This document shows positions 9,773-19,717 of a DNA stretch of 64,000 nucleotides, piece by piece (position 1 is the first letter of the stretch; each line of letters opens with the position of its first letter). Below the pieces are notes generated by a model. That model did not search any database and was not told the DNA's origin. It was given only the letters and a program-made list of their open reading frames with translations. The stretch covers positions 40,744,610-40,808,609 of the forward strand of contig JAJKFL010000039.1 of the NCBI GenBank assembly GCA_021186555.1, written 5' to 3'. Both the position numbers and the translations under genes were made by a program. Source of the stretch: Reticulitermes speratus (taxonomy: Eukaryota > Arthropoda > Insecta > Blattodea > Rhinotermitidae).

Positions 9773-12040
9773 TGTTCCTTTGAACATCTGGAGCCATTCA
9801 CCCAATGACACAGCTACATATCCCAGAAAACCAGAATCCTCGTGGTCTGTGATAACTCACTGCTCGACTCTGACAACTGTCTTCAAGTCATCCACGCCAA
9901 GTGCAGGCCACTCAGCTTTAAGAGTCAACCAAGGGATATAAATACAATGTGCAGTTGTATTACTATCGTTACAGCAATCGCTGATGATGGAGACAAAAAT
10001 CTCTGAAATGTTGGACATGCGCCACACACACTTCATTGCACATAATCACCAGGAAAGCTTCAAATCACATACAGTATCACTTTTAATGGCCAATACCATA
10101 TTGGCACTGCAAGGAGCCTGAAGTTTCTTTGCTGTGTTCTCAACCAATTGACTCCAGTCCACACTCCTACCACCCTATTTCTTTAAGGTCCATATTAATA
10201 TTATCCTCCACCTGTTCTTAGGCCGTGCTAGTGGTCTTCTGCCTTCAGATTCTCTGGCAAAAACTTTGTACAAATTTCTCACCCATGTATGCCACATGAC
10301 CTGCCCATCTCATTTTCCATGATGTGATCACCTTAATAATATTTGACGAGCAGTACAAATCCTTGAAGCTCCTCATCATGAAATTGTCTCCGTCCTCCTG
10401 TCACTTCTGCCCCTCAGTCCCAGTCCTCTGAGCACACTCTTCTCGGACACACACAGTATTTTGACTTCCCTTAGCCTTTTATGCCCCAAATTCTGTTTTG
10501 GGATGGAAGTTTTGGTAAGAGTTCTTTATGTGTAGGCTCCTGAGCTACTTACCAAGTAATTGTTAATAAGATTGATGGTTTCACAAGTTAATTCTGAATT
10601 GGAACAGGCCAGAGGGAATACTTTGTAAAGGCTAAAGGATAATAAGATAAGGTGGGTACAGTGATATTGAGTAACTGTGAATTGTTACAATGCGATCCTC
10701 TTCAGTAGGCGTGTAACCGTGAATTGTCACAATGCGATCCTCTTCAGTAGGGGTGTAACCGTGAATTGTCACATTGCGATCCTCTTCAGTAGGGGTGTAA
10801 CCGTGAATTGTCACATTGCGATCATCTTCAGTAACTGAGTAACTGAATTGTTACAATGCGATCCTCTTCAGTAGGCGTGTAACCGTGAATTGTCACAATG
10901 CGATCCTCTTCAGTAGGGGTGTAACCGTGAATTGTCACATTGCGATCATCTTCAGTAACTGAGTAACTGTGTATTGTTACAATGCGATCCTCTTCAGTAG
11001 GTGTGTAACCGTGAATTGTCACAATGCGATCCTCTTCAGTAGGGGTGTAACCGTGAATTGTCACATTGCGATCATCTTCAGTAACTGTGAATTGTTACAA
11101 TGCGATCCTCTTCAGTAGGCGTGTAACCATGAATTGTCACAATGCGATCCTCTTCAGTAGGGGTGTAACCGTGAATTGTCACATTACGATCATCTTCAGT
11201 AACTGAGTAACTTTGAATTGTTATAATGCGATCCTCTTCAGTAGGCGTGTAACCGTGAATTGTCACAATGCGATCCTCTTCAGTAACTGAGTAACTTTGA
11301 ATTGTTATAATGCGATCCTCTTCAGTAGCTGGGTCACAATGTGGTTTTTATTGTGACAGAGATTATCGAGCAGAGTGGGACAGACTGAGGAAAGAGAAGC
11401 AGGTGTCTGATGAACAGAAGGTGCCACAGGTAACAGAGGGTGAAGGAGAACCGGTTTCACTTATAACTGAGGTGCCAGTGGGGCAGGAGCTTGCTGATAT
11501 CTACCTAAAGCATCCTGCCAATGAGAGCAGTGAGGATGAGGAGGGAGAGCAGAATGTGCCACATCTCACAGAGGAAGGTAAGGTACCACACTGCCTGAAA
11601 CACTTCAAGAAGTAACACAGGATAGGATCATGAAAATGTCATTACCTAATGCTTGGTGTAGCAATCCAATGTCATTTAACTGTACAAGAAATTAAATGTA
11701 TGCTCACTGCAGTCACTGCCAATGATAATTTTCAGCTGTCAAATATCTTGAAATATATGTGGTTTATGATACTATTATTTTGATATACCTGATTATTTTA
11801 TTAATTTCTCCAAATACAGAATGCATTCTATTTATTTTTAAATGTTACAATGTTCCAATATTTTGTTGCTGTACATTCAGTTCTTTCCACCATTCTGTAA
11901 TGAATGTTTTTTTTTGTGCTGCTGCAGAAATGGAAGAGGAAAAGGAACGACATTCATTCTACAATTTTCTGACAAAACAGAAGAGAGCACGAGAAAAACG
12001 GGTTTCATCATCAGCAGCAGAGCAGGCTTCTGCAAAGTGA
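3872..12040 (+). CDS. GPN1: GPN-loop GTPase 1
   Basis: GPN1 (XAB1; yeast Npa3) is a GTPase that with GPN3 promotes assembly and nuclear import of RNA polymerase II. Coding exons are 3875-4094, 6946-7310, 8925-9154, 11360-11577 and 11928-12040, with GT-AG introns and phases that join into 381 residues; human GPN1 has 374. Visible motifs are the P-loop GMAGSGKT (31-38), NLDPA (59-63), the family-defining GPN loop (91-93), DTPGQ (127-131) and NKVD (194-197). NKVD is created across the intron 2 junction, MNK from one exon and VD from the next. The C-terminal third is acidic and diverged, ending in a Lys/Arg- and Glu-rich tail, as in other animals. The ATG lies three bases inside its exon, implying a spliced leader upstream. 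Introns hold a LINE end, SINEs, fold-back elements and two minisatellites. The reading frame is intact. Confidence 0.96.
4797..4958. repeat. Fold-back element, family M
   Basis: Imperfect palindrome in GPN1 intron 1. The outer arms are CTTCTGGGATATGATGCCATG and a diverged complement near 4930-4958, and the inner arms contain TACCAGTGTTTCAG with a matching CACTGATACATATC. Family M arms recur more than fifteen times in the window, singly or as inverted pairs. No transposase is associated, so they behave as non-autonomous repeats. Confidence 0.65.
5240..5562. repeat. Fold-back element, family M, with poly(C)
   Basis: Inverted arms GAAGATTCAAGTCTTCTGGG (about 5245) and CAAGACTTGAATCTTCAAG (about 5540) bound this copy. 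A run of about 15 C residues lies at 5341-5356. The interior has diverged from other copies. Confidence 0.55.
5730..6450 (-). mobile_element. LINE 3' end, I/LOA-type, truncated
   Basis: The minus-strand frame at 6029-6448 encodes the C-terminal end of a non-LTR retrotransposon polyprotein. It has a segment like the end of the RNase H region ([21 protein letters not shown]) followed by a zinc-binding [18 protein letters not shown] (C-x2-C-x8-H-x4-C order). The 3' untranslated part runs to about 5730 and ends in CTTTACCTTCAC. Everything upstream is missing, as in 5'-truncated LINE insertions. The clade is inferred from the motif order; I cannot exclude an R1-type relative. Its 3' end resembles the tail of SINE families S1 and S2. 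Confidence 0.75.
6451..6945. other. Remainder of GPN1 intron 1
   Basis: No repeat or exon recognised. It ends in the TTCCAG acceptor of GPN1 coding exon 2. Confidence 0.4.
7396..7675 (+). mobile_element. Old SINE, family S1
   Basis: Degenerate copy in GPN1 intron 2. It is recognisable by the AATGGATACCAGAGGCTTGTT segment, the AGGGGTAAAGTGGCTGGG segment and the final TTTTACCTTCAC. The tRNA-like B box is eroded, so the copy is older than the one near 1.3 kb. Confidence 0.6.
7861..8105. repeat. 35-bp minisatellite, seven copies
   Basis: Units start at 7861, 7896, 7931, 7966, 8001, 8036 and 8071, each reading roughly CACGTTGTGTTCACCGTGCA plus TCTTGACATTAATTT. The copies are nearly identical, which suggests recent expansion. 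The last unit runs straight into the fold-back element that follows. The segment CACCGTGCATCTT also occurs just outside the 15.2 kb element, so the unit appears to be an amplified element end. Confidence 0.85.
8096..8588. mobile_element. Fold-back element, family H, with hammerhead-like arms
   Basis: Inverted arms lie at about 8100-8217 and 8471-8587. Both begin at the outside with TTAATTTTCAG and ACCAACGAATGCAC and carry the hammerhead-like core inside. The middle (about 250 bases) is AT-rich and has no recognisable gene. Family H elements share an outer segment with GTGCAT and GTTGGTT, then an AATAAA-like stretch, then GTAGGG and the core. No protein is encoded, so mobilisation would need another element. 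Confidence 0.65.
8485..8529 (+). ncRNA. Hammerhead ribozyme-like motif (best copy)
   Basis: CTGATGA (8490-8496) is followed by an extra T, then stem II GGCC/GGCC (8498-8501 with 8509-8512, loop GAGTCAC), GAAAC (8513-8517), loop ATAT, GT and A at 8524. The GT pairs with AC of GAAAC to give a two-pair stem III, and the predicted cleavage is after A8524. Stem I is formed by TACCC before the core and GGGTG after it (five pairs, one wobble). This is the order of a type I hammerhead. The extra T after the conserved A9 is non-canonical, so activity is uncertain. Confidence 0.5.
9352..9858. repeat. Fold-back element, family M, split by a SINE
   Basis: The left arm (about 9356-9485) contains TGGTCTGTGATG, GTGTCATTGGGTCAGTGG and TCCTGACATTTTGAAG. 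The right arm (9786-9858) contains the complementary ACCCAATGACACAGCTACAT and CACGGACC-like flank. The SINE at 9486-9770 sits in its loop, so the fold-back is older than the SINE. Confidence 0.6.
9486..9770 (+). mobile_element. tRNA-Leu-like SINE, family S3, with target duplication
   Basis: The head GTGGCCGTGCGGTCTAAGG with GGTTCGAATCCCACC is a tRNA A box and B box with the long variable region of a Leu/Ser-type tRNA. The tail is poly(A) followed by (TA)n. A perfect 15-base duplication, TATGTTCCTTTGAAC, flanks it at 9471-9485 and 9771-9785. The intact duplication and long A tract mark a young insertion. Confidence 0.92.
10180..10340 (-). mobile_element. RTE-like LINE 3' end, degraded
   Basis: The minus strand shows the remnant of the common LINE tail WAGHVA-MGE followed by GRRPL-RP and W-DNI-MDL, with several frame breaks. 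The same family is seen better at 14134-14440. Sequence up to about 10500 may belong to it but is too diverged to assign. Confidence 0.5.
10660..11335. repeat. 42-bp minisatellite with higher-order pattern
   Basis: About sixteen units of 42 bases (or a shortened variant) carry CGATCCTCTTCAGTAGG and GTGTAACCGTGAATTGTCAC. Two GTGTAACC-type units usually alternate with one AACTGAGTAACT-type unit, giving a three-unit higher-order repeat. On the minus strand the units are largely open and read [14 protein letters not shown] (14 residues) with variant [14 protein letters not shown]. The array ends only about 30 bases before the acceptor of GPN1 exon 4 and is intronic for that gene. Near-identity of units points to recent turnover. 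Confidence 0.85.
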
Positions 12041-12591
12041 TGGGGCAAACAGGTGCAAGTTCTGTAAGTTACACGAACCTAAATAGTCTTGGTGTGTGTT
12101 GATCAGTTTGTCAGCTGTTGCAGTTGCTACTTAGCACAGGAGAAACGTCTGAGGCAGTGGTGGTGCACATAATAATGTACTGCTCCTGCATAACATCTTA
12201 AGAATTAAGGATGGAAAATTTGTAATCTGTACATATATTTAAAAAAAAAATTATTATTTTGTACATGTGGCATTTACATTTTCATACTCCTTGTCATCAC
12301 TAGTAAGTCTTAGTTGGTAACATTTTTCACTGCAGTTACTTCACATTTTGGAGACGAAAATTTTAGTGGAATGAGAAATGAAGATGCACAAAACAATTAA
12401 GTCTTTTCAGGTAGTTATGTTTGTCAGGAGTGAACATTTCCCTTATTTCCGAAAGAGAAATTCATGTTTATATGGGTAACTGCACAAGGACACCTCACTG
12501 CATCTAACTGCCAAGAACACTCCGAGCCCTGATGTGAAATTACGTGCTCCATTACAATGGGATTTTCATCTTCTGTGTTCACTTAAATGTG
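12041..12591. other. Convergent intergenic spacer between GPN1 and GPN3
   Basis: 551 bases between two facing stop codons must hold both 3' untranslated regions. No canonical AATAAA is obvious for either gene, so the messages may use variant signals or overlap. An A-rich run at 12240-12250 is the only low-complexity feature. Confidence 0.6.
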
Positions 12592-15500
12592 TCAACCATC
12601 GCCATCATCATCCCCGTCTTCATTTTCAAAGTCACGTGTCTTAACATCAGCTTCCTCTCCATATTGGATCATGTTGTCAATCATAAGCAGAAGATCAGCG
12701 ACATTATCCTCGTCCTTGATGTTAAGGGGATAGAACCTCACTAGACTGTAGTCATCTATGAGGCGACCAATAGCTTCTGTGAGGTGGTGATACTTTTCAT
12801 TCCACTTTGAACCACTCTGTACATCTCCCAGCAGGCTATGGGGATCAGGCTCCAAGTACCTACAGAGCAAGGACAGCCAGGTATAGAAATGTATTCTGCC
12901 CCACCAAACAGACAACTGGAACCTTATTTCATATGACAGTAAGGTATTTTTCTTTGACTGTCTGATTCACAGAACAAGCAGTTACATATAACAAAGACAC
13001 AAGAGACCTGCATGTCATGCTTCATATGAAATTATGAACTTCAGCAACATCGTATTTTATGTAAGAGGAACAGAAGCAACAGAACACTGAAACAGACTTA
13101 CAAGGCAGGGGATAAAAGTTAACGATGATCATCAAGTGAGGGCTCAAAACCGTAACAGGCCATTCCGTGATCTGAATGTTGTGCTGTGGAAACGTTCTGT
13201 TTTACCAAACATGGTGATTGCTTACCTGCTCACTCTTTGGACATTGAGCTAAACCAAGTGGTACAGTAACAGGCAATGATGCAGTGCAAATAACATGATG
13301 AAAATATGCCACCTTTGTAGATTTTATTTATTTATATGTGGTTTATTTAATGATGCTTTGAGTAGCTCAAGACTCTATAGTGGAAAATGGTAGAATTAGC
13401 AAATTATAATGGACATTGTATGGTGTTATCCCAGTTTTTGCCTGGTGAGAGACACAGAGACAGGAAGCCTTGAAACACCTGTTGGTGGTGCAGAAGGCCA
13501 CCCACCACCTCACGTGCCTTACATGGGCCAGCAGCTCCTCAGCCTGCATATCCCACTGCTCCATGTGTCAGTGACCTATCTGTGACAATAAGTGTATCCT
13601 CAGTACTGTGATAGCACTTCTGTGAAAAGTTACTGGAGAAAATATGAAGGAAAGGAGAGTGGGGGGGGGGGGGGGGGGGCCTCTATGCATCCCATCAACA
13701 GGCCGTATATCAACCTACCTCTAGGATGAAATAGCACTGCGCTTCAATCCACTGCAGTGTTTGGTGTAAGATATTACTGACAGATAGGAAAGTATAACTG
13801 TGTGATGGACGTGGCACAACTCTGTCCACATGGTACTGTTTGCTGATACAGCAACACATTCCAATGGCAGAGCAAGCACATCAGTGAAGCAGTTCCAAAC
13901 TTCAAGTGACCAGTGCCTGCTCTATGTTAGTTCTCCATTGTGGAACTACAGGCTGTTTGTAACACAGTAAGGAACAGCTGGGTTCAACATGGTCCACCTC
14001 AAGGCATTACCCAAACATCTGCTCAAACCACTGGGGATGGTCGGTAACCTGGCCGAGATGTGAACCCGTGTCTGTGTACTACAAGCCTTGGATTACTACT
14101 GCTCAGAAATTAATATCAAAGTGTAGGAACTTATGATCTGTACTCGTCACCAACTATTATTCGGGTGATCAAATCAAGAAGAATGAGGTGGGCGGGGCAC
14201 GTAGCACGTATGGGTGAGGGGAGAGTTGCATACAGGATTTTGGTGGGGAGACCTGAGGGAAGGAGACCACTTGGAAGACCCAGATGTAGATGGGAGGATA
14301 ATATTAAAATGGATCTTCAAGAAGTAGGATGGGGAGGGCATGGACTGGATTGATATGGCTCAGGATAGGGACAGGTGGTGGGCTGTTGTGAGTGCAGTAC
14401 TGAACCTTCGGGTTCCATAAAACACAGGGAATTTGTTGACTAGCTGACGACCTGTTAGCTTGTCAAGAAGGACTGTGCTCCATGGAGTTAGTTAGTGTAG
14501 CTATTTATTACAATATACCAACCTATCGAGCTGGTTCCGTGCACTTTTACTCAGCAAATCCATCTTTGTGAGAATGTTGATGTGAGGAAGCTCCAAGTTC
14601 ACCATGACACTAAGGGCAGCCATTGTTCCTGACAAAAACTTGACTCCATCCACCATGAACTGGGAGTCCACCAGAAACACCCCACACACCCGAAAGTTCC
14701 AACGCTGTTGCAGCAGCTCCACAAGCTGCCGCATAACAGTCATGTGTGTGTACAGTTCTATTTGTCCTGGACAGTCGAACAGAACGTAGTCATCATCAAC
14801 ATCGCCCAGCTGTTCCTCCAGCCAATCAGGGTTCTCCATCAAGTATCTGTGACAGGCAAAGTATCTGTCAAGTAAAAGTAAAGGCAAAGTCCCCTTGCAC
14901 ACCATGAAGGCATATCACCCCGATTTTGTAACAAGGGGCTAACTGCCACTTTGAGGTACATTGAGTTGTCCCCTTTTTACAAAATAGGGGCAACATGTAA
15001 GTGATGATGATGGAGGCAGCAGGTTCCTCTGAAAGTTGGAACACATTGCCTGGTTTTTATATTATCTGTACTGTGCATTTCAGTAAGTAATTATTTATTC
15101 CAACAAATGCACTACAAGGGACAAGAAAACACTAAAATAGGTAAAGCATTTGTTAGAATAAATAATTAATTAATTTCACACTGTTGACACCGTGCATCTT
15201 CGTCATATTAAATTAAGTTATAAACCAACCGATGCACACTAAAACCACTTTTTTTAAGTAGCTTTATTATAAAATTGTTAAAATTGTACCCCTACACGTG
15301 TTTCGATCCTAGGATCATCATCAGGGGGGTTTATTGAAGTGACTGTAGCTTTTAGCAATAAACCCCCCTGACGATGATCCTAGGATCGAAACACGTGTAG
15401 GGGTACAATTTTAACAATTTTATAATAAAGCTACTTAAAAAAAGTGGTTTTAGTGTGCATCAGTTGGTTTATAACTTAATTTAAATAATTAATTAATTAA

Positions 15501-17148
15501 TAATTGCCTGTATTTTGCAAAAAGGAGCTAAATGCCACTTTGAGCTACATTCAGTTGTCCCCTTTTTACAAAATAGGGGTATGGCTCCATTCATTCTTAA
15601 TGTTACTAGTTGGGAGTAGTCAGCTTCATGCCCCACCTGGTCTACCCTGAGGGAATGTGCCACTCGGTACCCACTCAAGAGGAGGCTGTGTGAGTGCCCA
15701 AAACTAAATAAAAACTAACACTGGAAGGTTCAAGACAGTTAATACCAAAGCCTGCATGTGGTTGTGACTACAAACCAGCTGTCTTCTTTCCACCCTCAGA
15801 ATTTATTTCCCCAGGAGACAGCTTAACACACCACAGGCAGAAACATGCAACAGGTTGCTGTGGTACAAGATTAGTCTTCTATGTCCACAGTCAAGCAAGG
15901 GGATTCCCCAGTAAGGTTGTATACCTCTCCCCAGTTTACCAACTAGGATGCGGTACCACTCACCTCCAACTAGTACTGAGGTTAAGAATGGGTGGAGCTG
16001 TGCCTACATTCCCCATTATTTATTCATGCCATGGTGTATTATTAGGAACAGGAACAACTTTATTTTCACAATCAATGAAATTCTAATGATGGTAATGCTC
16101 CATTAGTCATTTATCAGGACTGTACTCACTCCATACAAAATACCAGGCCACCATTTGGCCCAAATTTGAGATCAGCATCATCCATTACATCATCCAAGTG
16201 AATAAGTTCCCTGATGTCAACTAGTGGCTGATAGTCAAAGTATTCAGCAGCAGGATCCAAATTCACAACATCAACAGCCTTCCTGTTGTCTGCAGCATGC
16301 CTGGCCATTGTGGAGCAGTATGTGGACTGCAAGCATATTTATACAGCATTCAACAGTACAGATCTACGATATTCTGGGATATTACGCAGCGTTGAATGGT
16401 AATCCTTTACCGACATTTTGGGACATCCTACTGGTCCCATTAGTTGTAGTAGTGATATGATTATTATAGGTGTATATGCATTCTTAACTGTATGACAGGT
16501 AAAAAGTTGGCTTAGACTGTTAGGTTATCTGTACAGTATAATGCAACTACATTCTAAATTTAGCCAAAAAGAAAGAACCTGAAGGGAACAGAGCACTTTG
16601 AAGAACTATGACTAGATGAGAGGACAATATTGTTGGCTTTCGTTAACATGGTAATGAACCTCTGATAAAAAGGAGGGAATTTCTTAACTAGCTGAGCAAC
16701 CAGTACATTCTCAAGGATACAGGTCACTGGTCCACTGAACTGCTTGTAACTTGTGCTACTTACCGTTGCTCAAATTCCACTTTTTTTAAGACTAACAAAC
16801 TTCATCTCATTGTATGGGCGTGCTGACGAATGGTTAGACGTGAAGAGGAAGAGGCATGGGTTACAAAACTCAATAAATAAAATGCAGCTATACTGTCACG
16901 CCACGGCCAAAAAATCTTGCCGAAGTAGTAGACAGATACTTTAAATCCAGTCCATTTACAATACATCAAACTTTCACATTTTCTAACACGGCACACGGAA
17001 ACGCCGGTGTTATTATATTATCGCAAACAACATGTGCAATTAAATATATTTCTACTTTGCAGGCATGCTTTTAATCAAAAACGTTACCAGGAAGTACATT
17101 TACCTTTCCACATCCAGCTGGACCCATAACCAGCTGCGCATATCGCAT
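12592..17148 (-). CDS. GPN3: GPN-loop GTPase 3
   Basis: GPN3 is the partner of GPN1 in RNA polymerase II biogenesis. Exons on the minus strand are 17148-17104, 16326-16130, 14846-14523 and 12859-12592, all GT-AG, joining into 277 residues; human GPN3 has 284. The P-loop GPAGCGKS (9-16) is split by intron 1 between Lys15 and Ser16. Other motifs are NLDPAAEYF (37-45), GPN loop (71-73), [11 protein letters not shown] (105-115) and TKMD (174-177). [12 protein letters not shown] and [11 protein letters not shown] are strongly conserved blocks. The tail is acidic, ending in a run of Asp and Gly. The GPAGCGK opening, [13 protein letters not shown] and [10 protein letters not shown] fit GPN3 rather than GPN2. 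No frame break was seen. Confidence 0.96.
12860..14133. other. GPN3 intron 3, mostly unassigned
   Basis: It holds a run of about 18 G residues at 13662-13679 and otherwise no repeat family I could name. The open frame at 13367-13564 has no recognisable product. Confidence 0.4.
14134..14445 (+). mobile_element. RTE-like LINE 3' end
   Basis: The plus strand encodes [16 protein letters not shown] and [20 protein letters not shown], then [20 protein letters not shown]. This is the C-terminal end of a non-LTR reverse transcriptase very common in insects. After one frame slip it continues [16 protein letters not shown] and ends in AATTTGTTGACTAGCTGA. Only about 300 bases of 3' end remain. It lies in GPN3 intron 3, antisense to that gene. 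Confidence 0.75.
15289..15328 (-). ncRNA. Hammerhead ribozyme-like motif
   Basis: On the minus strand CTGATGA (15324-15318), extra T, stem II GATC/GATC with CTAG loop, GAAAC (15304-15300), loop ACGT, GT and A (15293). Stem I is CCCC with GGGG (four pairs). It faces the copy at 15364-15403. Confidence 0.45.
15364..15403 (+). ncRNA. Hammerhead ribozyme-like motif
   Basis: CTGACGA (15368-15374), extra T, GATC/GATC stem II, GAAAC (15388-15392), loop ACGT, GT and A15399; stem I is CCCC with GGGG. The hammerhead consensus allows any base at the fifth position of CTGANGA, so the T-to-C difference from its partner keeps the core. Confidence 0.45.
15575..15700 (-). mobile_element. SINE fragment, family S1
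   Basis: Reverse-oriented piece recognised by GGTATGGCTCCATTCATTCT, CTTCATGCCCCACC and GGTACCCACTCAAGAGGAGG. The tRNA-like head is absent. Confidence 0.55.
15890..16012 (+). mobile_element. SINE fragment, family S1
   Basis: 3' part only: ACTCACCTCCAACTAGTACT, GAGGTTAAGAATGGGTGGAG and GCTGTGCCTAC. Old and truncated, in GPN3 intron 2. Confidence 0.5.
16620..16725 (+). mobile_element. RTE-like LINE tail remnant
   Basis: AGGGAATTTCTTAACTAGCT followed by GAGCAACCAGTACATTCTCA matches the extreme 3' end of the LINE at 14134-14445. No coding part survives. Confidence 0.45.
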
Positions 17149-18839
17149 TGTTACGGAAAATTAAGAAACAAGTTTATAAACGTGAATTTCAGTTTATAGT
17201 GCCAGGATCACTGCACAGTCAGTTCAGCATCAGTACAGTTTCATTCAACTTATCATGAGATCATTTCTAAGCTCCTGTAAGTTGTGCTGCAAAAGACTAG
17301 ATATAACTTCCCCAAACCACGACCAACACTTCTGTTATCAACCCCTCGCCGTGAATCGCTTTTGTCAATCCAAATCGACTTAAAATCCATGTAGCCAACA
17401 CTTCAAATTGCCGGCATATAAATCCCCACATGGAATCAGCGATTGTAGTCTCGTCCATCGTTGACACGGACAAGAAGTTTAATGTAAATTCTGCAGTTCT
17501 CACAGTAATGCTGAGGCAGGTTCGGCTCTTTTGGTACGTAACGCCGCGTCGACTGGTAAACAGCTACCGACGTTTCGTATGGAATGAATGCCTCCACCTT
17601 CAGGGTCACAAAATAAAACAAATGTAACCAGTATTTGAAAACGAGCGTACAAGAATGTCAAAATGGGACCTTTCCTGTTATAACCGCACCTCTGTGTACT
17701 CCGCCGTGCAATTACGCAGACACACACACACAACAAACACCTCTAACCTACGCCTCGCACGCAACACAGCAGTAGGCTTTTAACAGGAAAGGTTCGAAAG
17801 TTGTAACTGATCTGCAATAATATCTATTAAACTATATCGTAGCAACCGTGGTTTTAACCAACGTGTGATGAGATATGTAACATCTATGGTAGATGGTTGG
17901 ATCACGTACCGTTTCTAAGCACCATGGTGTTTGCCCATCGATTCGAACCGATTATTACCGAAGATGGTACGAATAATTACGATTTAGAGGAACATATAAA
18001 GTAACAGTATACACAAATACGTTTTCCGTTAAATGAGTGAACAGTAGTTCATAAACCTGAATATATAGATAATAATTTCAGTATTTTTATATTGTAGTGC
18101 TATATTTAATTGAACAGGAAACGGAACTTTAACGACGAGGAGACGTCTACATCCCCATTTAAAAGGTAAATCGAATCACAGATAGGGTGTATTTCGTAAC
18201 AGTAATATAATTTGGTGACTTTTATAATAAAACGGCATTTCACGAAAGAATGTGATTCCGAACTGGTACAATATATTGGTCTGATACTCCATGCTTTACG
18301 CCAACACATCACTCGACTTACTCCTTTCAAAATGTAGCTACGAAAGAGCTCATTTTGATGGGTCTGTGTCTCTTTTCTGTGCTTCTAGACTAACATCCCA
18401 TGAGCAGTACCATAAAAGCAACATTTTCTGACTCCGTTAAATTGAACATAAATTGGTACAGTAATTCATAATTCTAATTCCTATCCACGTAGTGCATGGA
18501 TTGAATTTTCCAGAATGTTTCAGAATATATTTAGCGAAAATTGTATGTCAGACTGCTTGCTTTGGGCTACATGTGTCTTTGTTTTTATGTGAAAGTCAAA
18601 TATATCTTAGTTTTCGAAATTTACAACATCGATTTGCATGCTATCGGGTCTACTACACAACTCATTTATCTGTGGTCATCATAGCCACTGCGCATGGAAA
18701 GGAATAAGAAGAAGAAGTGAAACTGCAGTACATTGCATGACGGGTTGATAGAAGACCCTGGTAGAAGACTCTGGGCGTCAGCCAATAGGAAAGCTGGAAT
18801 TCGGTTTCAATGAAGAAGATTTACCCGCAAAGAGTTAAT
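17149..18839. other. Divergent spacer upstream of GPN3
   Basis: GPN3 (minus) and LC8 (plus) point away from each other, so this spacer should hold the GPN3 promoter. A single family M arm is present at about 17515-17610 (GCTACCGACGTTTCG and CTTCAGGGTCAC), and a (CA)n tract at 17719-17731. No exon was recognised. Confidence 0.4.
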
Positions 18840-18953
18840 GGTAGTTGAAAAATAGTGTTTCGCAGTTAGAAGCCGGTATACTTAGGTGAAGCAATTTTGT
18901 AAGTGTTGCGACGGTGTACTTTTCCCAGTGTAAGAAGTATTTTGTACTGTAAG
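18840..18953 (+). promoter_or_regulatory. Candidate 5' leader exon of LC8
   Basis: The LC8 start codon sits ten bases inside an exon whose acceptor is TTGCAG at 19350-19355, so a non-coding exon must precede it. The sequence ending TACTGTAAG before GTAAGGCAC at 18953/18954 is the best nearby donor. The exon start is a guess. Confidence 0.35.
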
Positions 18954-19288
18954 GTAAGGCACATGCTTTTTCGTCTATTTAACACAAATTGGTATTCTTT
19001 ACATTTCCCTCTTGCCACAATTCGTAGTCGTCTTCTGTGTATTTAATATTTCACTGCCATCTATGGCTCACGAATGGGACTGGATGAATTTGCCCATTTT
19101 TCAGTTTATGTTTAATATCTTCAGTATTTTGATATCTTCTGCCATGAGATGGAAGTAGACGTGACTGCTACTGTCCGAGTAAGGAGAGGTAACCTCGTCA
19201 GGTTTGCGATTGATTTGTAATTTGTTGGTAGTTGTGATCGATTTCAGACTGTAATTGCATGATTCAATTGGCACTTTTGCATGAATGA

Positions 19289-19717
<429 letters not shown>

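Larger units (their letters stand above)
15206..15484. mobile_element. Fold-back element, family H, near-perfect palindrome
   Basis: Two arms of about 120 bases meet around a 40-base centre. The outer ends are AAATTAAGTTATAAACCAAC and its near-complement. Each arm has CACTAAAACCACTTTTTTTA or its complement, then AATTTTAACAATTTTATAA-type AT-rich DNA, then GTAGGGG and the hammerhead-like core. A closely related but more open copy is at 55866-56314. Confidence 0.75.
14931..15583. repeat. Direct 60-bp repeats flanking a fold-back element
   Basis: A segment at 14931-14990 (GCCACTTTGAGGTACATTGA, then GTTGTCCCCTTTTTACAAAA) recurs at 15524-15581 with a few differences. Between them lie TAATTAATTA-rich DNA and the palindrome at 15206-15483. 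The duplication may predate or accompany the insertion. Confidence 0.6.

Noticed and set aside
9446-9811. Frames over the 9.5 kb SINE on both strands
   Set aside because: They are readings of SINE sequence and its poly(A) tail.
10632-11266. Minus-strand repeat protein of 14-residue units as a gene
   Set aside because: No start context, splice partner or unique flanking coding sequence; openness follows from a unit length divisible by three. Kept as a finding, not called as CDS.
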